From: Membranipora membranacea
Taxonomy: Eukaryota > Bryozoa > Gymnolaemata > Cheilostomatida > Membraniporidae
Assembly: GCA_914767715.1 (NCBI GenBank)
Contig: OU612073.1
Location: 3,350,001 to 3,410,000, forward strand
Reading direction: 5' to 3'
Length of the DNA stretch: 60,000 nucleotides
Below the pieces are notes generated by a model. It worked only from the letters and a program-made list of their open reading frames with translations, was not told the origin of the DNA and ran no database searches. Positions 47,905-58,485 of the stretch are shown in pieces; the first letter of the stretch is position 1; each line of letters starts with the position of its first letter. The translations under genes and the position numbers were made by a program.

Positions 47905-49488
47905 TCTCTTGTTCACCTGAAGTTTATTTATATACAACATTACAAAATATACTACTATATACATTCAGAGATAAAAAATTCTAATACCTCAATAATCTTG
48001 CCAAGAGGGCCCAATTTAAAAACAACACTTTTGACCCCAAAATTAACTTTCAGATGTCACTGTGACGCAACATGAACTATTTGAGAGGCTTGGATAGGGA
48101 AAATGACCGTTAGCCATGAGTGCACATATCGTAAAATATACAAAAGCTTTAAAGCCATATATCACACTAACAGTAGATTTGATTATCCCACATCATGTAT
48201 AACATGTACTGTGAAGGTAACAGCAGTCAACAAAGAAATGATTAAGCTTACCAAAGAGAATTGAGCAGATTTACCCTGAATGGAGGAAGAAGCAAGAGAA
48301 AATTGAAAAGTGAGAAAAGTGAGATCAGAGCAGGCTGACTGTCCAATGAGCAATTACTCAGTGAGGGTAATGCATTATATATATAAAATGACTGATGATA
48401 ATTATGATTGCGTCCCATTTGGACTATGGCTGCTATCATTGGAGGGTTAGCAACAGCATAGGTGTCATATATTTTTATGAAATGTTGGTGATGCGAGCAC
48501 ACAATTCATATAATATCTTTAGGGTTAAGCCCACCCTTCAAAGGTTCCCGGCCATAATGCCATGGTCTTAAGCTGACTGACTGACTAACCAGGAGAGGTT
48601 CATAGACACTGCAACAATCCGTGCTCAAGATTTGCGACATAACTTAAAAAAATCAACGAAAAGGAAATGTTGTCCCTTAAATAATATCACACAATAAGCA
48701 GCTAATTCCCAAAAACACTGTCGGAAATAAAAAAAATCATCAATAAAAGCCTATGTTTGCAGAGCCTGACAAGTCTGAAAGAGCACGCCAGAGTGATGTT
48801 AGTGTACAATATACATGGATCTCCTATTATCTATAGTCGAAGAAAATGTAAATCTTCTTTTCACTTTTGCTACTGCCTTGAAAACTGGCTTCAAAACTTT
48901 CTATGGTGACACTGTATTAACACTCTCTTTTGCTTTATCAAAAACGTTACAGAATTATACAATATTTCAAACAAACAATAAAAAAGATGATCAATAAAAA
49001 ATATTCTAAATGACAGTATATGCATGTGTTTGTATCAGGGCATAAATTGGCTGTCAGTGAATAAGAACTCATTTGATTATCTCTAATCATGACAAAACAT
49101 CACCCATAGAGTCTCAAGGTCAATATCACCTAATAGTCCCAATGGTTTATCTCAGAGGTATAGTTTTAGATACCTCATATCCTAATATTTTCTGAAACAC
49201 TAATGTTTTCACCTTGAATATAATTCCACATGAGACTGTTTTTGCTGAGATAGCCAGGTTGAAAATATATATTTTTCTATAGCTCAGATTTTAAAGCCAG
49301 GACTAGCATCTCATTCTTAGTGACTGGTCACTCAAAACTCGTCAAGTGGATAGACCAGAGGCTAAATGTAGTGTCAGTAGGCCCTACTCCCCTCCCCAAC
49401 CCCACTGGGGCTGGGCTATATCGTGTGCAACATTTAGCATATTATGAAATTTGGGGGCTGAATTCCTGATAAATCACTATTATTATTG
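47905..49488. other. Spacer upstream of coil exon D
   Basis: Contains the predicted 5'UTR exon end at 48252 and presumably the promoter of coil exon D. No other gene was recognised. Confidence 0.4.
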
Positions 49489-50199
49489 ATGAAAGCCGCT
49501 TTCATATCAACCTTGGCTTCGGTATGTTCTTGATTGATATGGCAGGCAATATGAACTATAACTATATAGTTTTAAGTTTTCCCTGGTGAACATTTGCTGG
49601 AAAGAGTACTTCCAGTTCACTTTACGGGCATGATCATATCTGATCAACTCTATAACCTGCGGTTGAACTGTCCTTGCTTTCTCAATGCTGTACTTATGTG
49701 ATACGATGGTCATCCAAACAAAGATCATCTATGGCCTCTGACGGTCCTACCATAGGATATAATATCGAAATCAGAAGTAAAAATCACAAATTGTCAGTGG
49801 CGCAATGATCAGACAAAAAATGGGTGTCTCATTATGTTTAAAAGGCTGTGAAATAAATCGAAAATAGGGATCTCTAAGTATTTCTCAAATCACACAAACC
49901 AAGGTTAGAGCTAGTTCTGCACGATTAATGCAATATTTTAAGACTAAAAAAGTACATAGCACTTCTTGGTGAAAATTATGTTTAGTGTAAGAAATTGTCC
50001 ACCCCCATTTCATCTAGGAAGTATATGACATATTGGTTTGGTATTTTTGTAATCTTTAACGAGATGTTTTTTTCCACATACATCATTTTGAAACAGTTTA
50101 CTGGCGCTCTAAGTTTCAGTGACTGAATGTTGCCCTTTGCTCAGCAGATAAATATGGATTTATCATGTGAGAATTCTCACACATGTCACACAAGTAAAG
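49489..50199 (-). pseudogene. Decayed duplicate of the last two DFFB exons
   Basis: 50199-50095 matches DFFB exon 6 and 49700-49489 matches exon 7 at the nucleotide level, including the shared donor CCAGTAA. The catalytic-strand Trp codon of the NLDH segment region is TGA, a frame break lies near the Cys/His cluster, and the LVHIACH region has drifted (NLKLYSYSSY). The SIEKARTVQPQVIELI and KVNWKY segments remain readable. It is a partial tandem copy of the DFFB 3' end; no copies of exons 1-5 were seen nearby. Confidence 0.82.
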
Positions 50200-51589
50200 T
50201 AGCTCTGAGACACAGATGATAGGAATCAAGATAAGGGTTTTAAAATATTTCACTAGTGCTAATCTTCAGACATAATATTTTAATTCCGTCTCGCTTGTGT
50301 CAACAGACGCCATATCAGTGACTGAAGACACAACGACAATAGGCTTAACTAACCTACTGAGTGGGGGACTGGGGGTATCTGAGGGGATTCACGTTGCACC
50401 AATCTTAATAATTCCCAGCATAACTTTGTGACAAGGTACATGTGTTTTATGTTTTAATGTTGGTCTAACTCAAGTGCTCAGATGGCTGCATTGTAAGTTA
50501 GTGGCATTACATTGAAATTAGATGTTTGATAATTTAATGCTGCTAACTCGCCATGCAGCCGTCTGAGCAGGTCTGAATTGGACAATGAAGTCAAATAAAA
50601 AATTACTCTCGCACTCCAACGGATTCTTTCTGAGATAGATTCTTCTTTCCCACCTTTTTTTCAGCCTCGCCTCAGTTTGGTTGTATAAGCTCAATGGGAC
50701 AGCAGAACTCCTTTTGTTAGTGATACCAACGTGGCCCTTTATCCTGTTGACACAATGTGGATTGATGTCTTCTCATTGCTTCTGTTTCACTTCTGTTGGC
50801 AGATCATATTTACAGAGGTCTGTGGTAATGGTATCTGTACTTGATATGTCTATATATGTTCATACAGGTATTTTGCATAATTATCAGATACTCATATCAA
50901 TCAGATGGAATTCAAGCATTATATACAGTTATATATTACCACTACCATATTACCAGTATGAATGGCCATATCTGAAATATATCCAGAAGTGAGAATGAAC
51001 CTTGAACCTCTAAGCGACCAGACATCACTATGTTCATTGAACTGGACAAGCTGATAGCCAATAAATTATCATCTGTGATTTTTGACATATTTGAGTATTT
51101 GAAGTGTGTATGTATGTAATATGTATTGTGTTTTATGTATGTATCACTCAAACCTTTATAAGAAGAATTAAGGTTGCAAGTTGCAAATGTGGGATGAAAC
51201 TGAACAAAAATATGTATCAAAATATAGACTGATCTATCCAATAGCTGATTGTAAAATACCACAGAGGACGACCTGGGTTGAGTTTGAGTACGTAAGCCGT
51301 ACACTCATTAATATATATATATATATATATTATAATTCAGTGTTTCAATATGGCACATTAAAACTTTCAAACCATATTTTATATCAAGTCTCTTTGATAA
51401 AAAAATCAGGGAGAATGGAGACCATAATATATATATATATATATATATACATATGGTCACATGTATATATTATATATATTATTATGAACTTTATTTTAGA
51501 TGATACTCATTGGTTTTACAGAATCATTTACCATCATTTTCATGTATTCCTATTTCAATGGTGTGGTTCTAAACCTATAAAAACAGCAC
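50200..51589. other. Spacer between the DFFB pseudogene and DFFB
   Basis: Contains MITE M1 copy 3 (50471-50575) and two AT microsatellites near 51310-51330 and 51425-51450. A plus-strand open frame at 50681-50992 follows an acceptor-like sequence but shows no recognisable domain and was not called. Confidence 0.45.
50471..50575. mobile_element. Fold-back MITE family M1, copy 3
   Basis: Left end CAAGTGCTCAGATGGCTGCA, right end inverted GACCTGCTCAGACGGCTGCA, inner arms with GTTAGTGGCATTACATT; same design as the 27654-27775 copy. Confidence 0.72.
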
Positions 51590-54500
51590 TTATCTTCTAG
51601 TAAAAGCTGCTTTCATGTCTATCTTGGCTTCTGTGTGCTGCTTTTTGTCATGGCAGGCGATATGAACTAATTTGAGGTTCTGTCTTGTGAACATAAGATC
51701 GAAGAAATAACTCCAGTTAACTTTAGCCGAGCGATTAGACTTAATGAGCTCTACAACCTTCGGCAAAACTGTCCTAGCTTTCTCAATTCTGTAATTAAAA
51801 GTATAGCAGGGTCAGCAAAATGGGTTGTATTTAGTCTCAAGTGGTGCTGCATGTTGGCGTGGTGATAGGCTTGGTAAGGGAAAATCACATCCAGCTGGTT
51901 TACTTACGATATGAAAATGCACAGATACTAGACACATCATATAAAAGGGACAATGTTGAATTGTTGATGAAGGTATACTATTTAAGCACAGATAGATCTC
52001 TGAACTTATTTTAGTTTATTTTTTCAACGTCATTTCGTTGCTGCACTTGAACCACTGCTGACACAGCTGGGCTTTGCCCAGCAGAGCCACCAGTCAAAAA
52101 TTTGGAAGCAAAAATGTTGGATCTCAGCTAGATTTTAAAGGCACCTGATTGGTCAGGGTCAACTTTTGTCATCACTAATGACAGATGGATGGGGAAGAAG
52201 ATACTCTCTTCTTTTTGAGAGCTCATATAACTCCATGCAAAGCTACTGGCTAGATGTTTTGATGCCACAACTCTCCATTTAAATTTTTGACTGGTGGCTC
52301 TGCTGGGCAAAGTCCAGCTGTGCCAGCAGTGGTTTAACTACCAAGGTTGTATTTGACCCAATCGCTTCTTTGCATGACTGACAAATGATTAAAAATTCTC
52401 CACATATCACTATAGTTAACTTACTGGTGGTCCAGGTTCCAGGTGCTGAATATTACCCTTTGCTCTGCTGATGCGTACGGATTTATCTTGTGGGAAGGAT
52501 ACAAACACCTGTCACAGGCATAACTCTGAAATACAGATTACGGGTATAGAGGAGAGGATTTTCAAATAAGTTAACTGAAATCTGTATCAATTATTAGCAA
52601 TCTGATCATGTATAACAACAACTGCCACACTGGTTTAAGCAAGGAGTATGTCTTTTACTAATTGGTTTAAGCAGACACAATGGAATATTTTGTAAGCTTG
52701 AACTACTGGGAGCTCGAGGATACTAAGACTATAAAAACCCATATGACTTTAATTCAGTGCGACCTTCTTGAACTCATGTGAAATTAAGTCAATTATAGCT
52801 ATATGAGGTTAACTTTGTCTCTCTGAGCTTCGCACTTATGACAACCTTGTTAACATGCATTGTTAAAAAAGGTGGTATACCCCTTGACAGATAAACAATC
52901 CATCAGCAGTACAAAATGTAATGGACTTCCGATTCCTTCTGGAAAAGTAATGTTTGAACATTGATTCTTCTTTTAGCATTGCATGCCATTCTTTTAAAAT
53001 TGAGTCAGCATTTTTTCTTTGAGCTGTAGTAAAATCTTCTTCCTTCAATACTTTCTTAGCCTGAAACAAAACATCTAAGTAATAGAAAATGTGATGAGAG
53101 GAATGCAGCCTGTTCATTTGATGTGTTCTACAGCCAACAGCTCGAAAGTTTCTCACAGATTTCTGCAACTATTATTTCACAGTGCATGTTGGTAGAATCA
53201 GGGAGTTGCCGTAAACCCTTTGGTAGAATTCAAAGAAAATTGAAGTTGTCCCCTTATTTAAAGTGAGCAAAGAACTACACATAGGTTTTAGATTAAATCA
53301 GGGAGCGGAGGAGATATCCAACCCACCCTAATTAAATCTGAACAAGCTGAACATATGCAGGCTGCGGTCTTTACAGTATTCAACTAACACCTGTTTATAA
53401 CAAGGGATAGATTTATATTATCACGTTACAACTGAATCGCTTGTTCCATTGCCAACCTATATATAGGTTATAAAACGTGAATAAAAGTGAGCAATGTGTA
53501 GATACAATATCAAGTTATTTAGGCTGGACTCTTCCGACTTACTTCAGAGAAGTATCCTCTCACTCTATTCATGGCACTGGATTCCATAACCTCTGATTTT
53601 GTCTTAACTTTTTTGTCTGTTACATCTAAAAAACAAACATCTAGAGTCTATAAGACATATATAACCAGTGTTTGCTTTACGCTTCATCTTGCTAAAAACT
53701 TGGTTACAGAAATGCTCTGATCACCCTTACAATGGATTACCAACAGCTTGGAATGCTCTGGCTGGATAAATCCATCAATTATCGACCACTTGGACTTGGT
53801 GAGACCAATATAACAAAATAATTATACTTTTATTAACCATTTTTTTCGCTTATTCAAAGGTTAACAGAGGATTAAAATGGGAAAAGCCATTTCTTTGTTT
53901 GGTTATGGCAGAGGTGGATTATGATGTGAATTTGTTGAAAACTCCTAATTATGATCAATTGAACTCCAAATTAATGTTAACCTTCATTCAATCCAATCCT
54001 CGTATTTTATTAAGACAAGAAACCAGTTTGAAAGAGATTGAAAATGCCACAATTTCAATCAGAATCAGAGTCTTGAGTTTACCTTTGCAATAACCAAGAT
54101 AACCTATTGCTATCTTGATGTAAAGCTAATTCAAGACATCATAAATGATAAAGTACCGCAGATTTGTCAGTGTTTGTTAACTTAACTATACGGAACATAG
54201 AATTAAAATTCTCACTTTCGAACCAGTGGGCATCCTCTTCTCGAGATTCTGCTCCCACATTTTCATTTGTTTTGCTGACTATTTCGCACACTATGCTCTT
54301 AAGCTGATTATCATCCAAGCACCCAGCTGCTTTCAGAAGTTTGTCAGTGTCACACTTTTTCATTCGGATTATAGACAACAAGGATACAATTGCATCTACT
54401 GGTGAACCTGAAAAAGTAGACATATGACATTCCAGATTGGTATGAGCAGCAACACCAACTTACATGAAGCAGCTTGAGTTGCAACATGTGATTATATGTT

Positions 54501-55935
54501 TGTTTGTGATTACTTTAATTTGTTGATCAATTAATTAATTAAACACAGAGGCTTCATGCTCACTATCATTATTATAAAAGAGACATGTCAGCTTAGATCA
54601 GTTTACTTACACTAGCCATATTTGATGAAGAGACTGTTATTTCATTAATTTTATGTTGTTACAGTTGTATGGGCGTACTAAGATTTGCCATAATGATGTT
54701 AGACATTTTATTTCTTCATGATTGGTAATGGCTATTCTGTTATTAATCAGTTTTGATAGAATTATCGGAGGGGACTACCCAAAGACCAAAACATGTTATA
54801 ATCAGGCACCTACTTATGATAAACGTGTGTCAGATTTGCATAGTAAAATAATGCAATGCTCTACATGGCATGAATTATTGATAGTGGAAGAGAAAGAACG
54901 TTACTCCCATTCTCTGCATTATGATGTCACAGTCTCCCGGATGTGACCATTTCTTGTATTGCACATCTGGGAGACTGTGACATCATTATGCAGAGAATGG
55001 AAGTCTCATGTCACAACAAGAAATAAGGCCTTCAATTATATAATCTGTCACTAGTGCATGAAAGAGCTATTTGCTAGCTTCAGAGAATTTATGTTGTGTT
55101 CTTATTAAGATTGGTCACAGATAACCGGGCAAATGTCTCTTCTTTGTTAGGAAAAGTTCGCCTTTAATTCAGTTCAACAATAGAGTGAAAAAAGATAAAG
55201 GAACTATCATCATACCGGATGATTTGCCTGGTTTCAGATGGAATATAAGCAGAGTATCTTTGTCCAGAGTCGTAAAGTAGTCTGCATCCTGTATTTTAGT
55301 GTTGTCTGTCGCCAGTGATATGTGACCAAATTCTTTCCTTCTGTCGATCTAAAAGAATCAACAAAGATAAACCTGATTTGTCTGAAGCAAGGGTAAAGTC
55401 TTTATCAATCTTGAAACTGCAATAAACTGTTCACAGCACAAACAAACCATAGTAAATGATATGTTTGCCTTACACAAGCAGTTGAGAAGCAATGTGATAA
55501 CTTCCTACTCAAAATATGAGCTAGGCAATACCATATTGCTTTTACCATTTTGAAACCGCTCATTGCATAAGTAAGTGTAGGAGTGTGTTATTGACAAAAA
55601 CTTTTGGCCTTGAATGTGGTGAAATTAGTTTATTTATTTTTTCAATTTTGACATTATTATTTCCATCAATCTGTTTAGGATTATTGGCCTTTCTTCGTAT
55701 AAACCTGAGGTTAAGTGAAAGCAAGGAGAAAAGAGAGGAGTGAGAACTATGCAGCCACGGCAAGATTAAAATTCCTTTTTACTCCTTGGTTAAAGCGGTC
55801 ATACATTGACCCATTGGATATGAGATGGCTTACTTGTAAATGTTGACATCCTTTCTCTATACACTGATCCAGACTTCTGGCAGCGATTCCATGTGTCTCG
55901 AGGCTGTCACTCCTTCTAACCTTTAACCTTATCAT
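51590..55935 (-). CDS. DFFB: DNA fragmentation factor 40 / caspase-activated DNase
   Basis: Seven exons join in frame to 329 aa (human 338): 55935-55834, 55348-55216, 54407-54216, 53625-53543, 53060-52881, 52525-52425 and 51788-51590. Residues 1-78 are the CIDE-N domain (MIRLKVRRSDSLETHGIAAR, then DADYFTTLDKDTLLIFHL). Next come the helical C2 region with NENVGAESREEDAHWFE and the His-Cys nuclease domain. Zinc/structural residues in ICQG, C234/C237 and H242, and catalytic D262-H263 (FSTWNLDH), H310, K312 and H315 (LVHIACHDKKQH) match those known in mouse CAD. The enzyme is held inactive by ICAD/DFFA and cuts chromatin between nucleosomes after caspase cleavage. DFFA is not in this window. A 5'UTR intron is implied by the acceptor at 55957 (TTTCAG). 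MITEs lie in the introns and a decayed 3' copy lies downstream. Confidence 0.94.
52050..52334. mobile_element. MITE with 55-bp terminal inverted repeats
   Basis: The ends AACCACTGCTGACACAGCTG and, inverted, AACCACTGCTGGCACAGCTG continue through GGGC(A)TTTGCCCAGCAG and GAGCCACCAGTCAAAAATTT on both sides. The ~170-bp core is not coding. In the last DFFB intron. Confidence 0.82.
54907..55000. mobile_element. Fold-back MITE, 38-bp arms
   Basis: CCATTCTCTGCATTATGATG through CCCGGATGTG pairs with the inverted right arm with about three mismatches; the loop is about 17 nt. In a DFFB intron. Confidence 0.8.
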
Positions 55936-58485
55936 CCTGGTTACAATATAGCAGCTCTGAAATAATTGGATATCATAATCTATAGTCAGTAGGGTTTATT
56001 ACATTGTCAGTGCAGCAACACAGAAGCCTTGGAATACTTGCCAACACAGGGAGCAAATGATTTTGGAAATCTCTATAAGTTTTTGTTGGATGGAGAGAAC
56101 CCTCACCATTTCACGCTCCCTGTCACAACCCTTCTAGTTTGCTGGACGAGCAAGTATGAGACTTGGTATGTGTATATATAGGTACAAATGAAAAATCAGA
56201 GATTCTGGTGCAGGACAATACCTAGTATGATAGACAAGAATGATTAATATTACAGCTGATGATTGCTCTGAGTAAAAACAAAAACTGAGTGTACAACATT
56301 GAGTGGCACAGCTTCACTCAGCCACACATCTACAAATTCACCTCTCCCCAGCCCAGGAACAGTTGATGCATGTCAGTCAGCCTACACCGCTATTTCTTTA
56401 ATCTAGTTTACTCAGTGATAAAGTAATTGCATACACATATGACAATGACATATTGAACATGTTACAACCGTGAGCTCATACACCCATACATCAGTGAGCT
56501 TCCACAACATTCCAGCCATGTCAAGAACCTACAAGTCTATGACACAAAAAGCATTTAAGGGCTCATTGAGTTCAACCGCATGATCAAAAGATAGGTAGGT
56601 AATCTAGTCTTGGCATCAACTAAACCGGTTATGAAAGCTCAAACTTAATCACTCTCTAAATACTCATGATGGTATAGATAGAGTAAAAGCACAGGTCTAC
56701 TCCAAAATCTGGGATTTTGGCAATGTTTGACTGCCCCCCTTGAGTTCTCAAGGGGGGCAGTCAAACATTGCCAAAATCATAGGACAGGTTTTGGAGTAGA
56801 CCTGTGAGTAAAAGCTATAGTACTGTCGGATCGAGAAAGATCACAACAGTTCACTGCTGGCAGAGTTCTTTATAATACTGAATGCAGTTTTTCGGCAGTT
56901 TGATGATTTTATTACTGAACTACACCCTGGGGCAAATGCCCCAGGCAACTGATAAATTGCAACGCCAAGTTGTAACTGAATCTTCAGAGCAAAAACCCCT
57001 GTTCTTTATACTGACCTGTATAAATAGGTCGTAAAAATAGAAACAGGTGGGATGATACGTCATTATATTGATGGCCAACCTCCGCATTTAGATGGTAATT
57101 AAATGTGCAAAAAATGGAAGTAAATGCTGAAGAGTATAACAATTAATCAGATTAGGACCATGGCAACCATGACAGTGCAATATACAATGCCTAACTTCAT
57201 GTAGAGTCATGCACCAGGCGTGTCACATACAGTGTATGTGTCAGTACCTTGCCTGTTCAGTCTGATGTAGATTCTCTCCAATGTTGAGTTTCTTCTTTCC
57301 TTCCCTAGTTGGTCGGACTTTGTAGTCTCGCTTCAACTCTGTTGTGATATTTCAATCAGTCTTAGTTGGATCTACTAATGACAAGCCTGCTTTTGCTGAA
57401 GAAGTGATCCTCTTCAGTTCAATTTCTTTTCTTGCTTGTGAGCAGTTTCTTTTTAGTGAAGGTGGTAACCTTGAACCTTAAACAATTTGTGATTGGCCAG
57501 CAAATTAAAAGGTCATCCTCATTGGCTGCATGAATAATAATCAAGAGCAGCCAATTCTGCAAGTCAAGGACATAGAGTTGCCAGTAATCCTGCAACTAGA
57601 ACCTCTAGGGACGATGACACAAACGAGCCGTACAATATTGAATTATCAGAACTGGAGTCTAGGTCTAAAACTTGTGTGGAGCAGGTGCAAGAAAGTGACA
57701 AATAAAGTAAAGTTAGTGGCTGGAATATTTTCTTCTCACTAAGCCCACTAAACTCAGCCCATAGTGTACAATAAAGAGAAATCAGTTCCATTACTAGCCG
57801 ATAGATCGAAGCTCACTGATGCTAGAATGGGAAACTCTTATTCTTATTTTTTTATAGGCCAGAGACTGAAACATAGTTATTGAATGAATGCTGAACTCAA
57901 GTCAAAGTTTTGACTCATTTACCTAATAAATACCCCTCCCCCTGCAAGTGCAAGCCAACTCTCCCCACTGTCTGTTACTTATTCTGCTGTACTAACAAAA
58001 GAGCTTAGAGCTCGCAAATGTACTCACCTTACAGCCAACAGAACTTTCAATGTGGAATTTGAATTTGATTTATTGCTCTGCTATTGTTTGTTACATATTC
58101 CAATACTTATATTATTAATTGTGAGCATAAAACTGAATTGGCATGTGGTCTAAAGCGAGCCCTATACTGCATAAATGGCGCTTGACATATTATGCATTTA
58201 CATTCACCATTTGTACTGCGAAGGACTGCAAGCGGCATCAACTCTCGCAGCTCCAGATCATCTGATTTGAAGTTTGGTTCCATATTCCATGCCTGCTGCG
58301 TACGGCTACCCTTATGCAGAGGCAGAAGAGGTGCCTTAATGTGTGTGCTATGATAAGACGCTATAATAAGATGTTATAATAAGAGGATGTTTATTCAAAA
58401 TGTATCACAGTCTTGTATGTGACAATTGGATGCTTACTCTACTCCTTCTTTGGACCTACATCCTAGTTTTATTTTAGCAGGTATC
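55936..58485. promoter_or_regulatory. Divergent region between DFFB and NSUN4
   Basis: Must hold the promoters of both genes. A possible DFFB 5'UTR exon ends at 57248 (GCAAG|GTACTGA, minus strand), with low certainty. It contains the hairpin element at 56690-56806. Several short open frames here have no support. Confidence 0.4.
56690..56806. mobile_element. Long fold-back element with direct-repeat flanks
   Basis: The arms CACAGGTCTACTCCAAAA and, inside, GATTTTGGCAATGTTTGACT, GCCCCCCTTGAG are mirrored almost perfectly. Flanks on both sides read AGTAAAAG (8 bp, or GAGTAAAAGC as 10 bp if the outer C/G belongs to the flank). An 8-bp duplication fits hAT; 9-10 bp would fit Mutator-like elements. 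Confidence 0.8.

Noticed and set aside
50681-50992. Hydrophobic plus-strand frame after an acceptor-like CAG
   Set aside because: No partner exons or recognisable family; length is within chance for AT-rich DNA.
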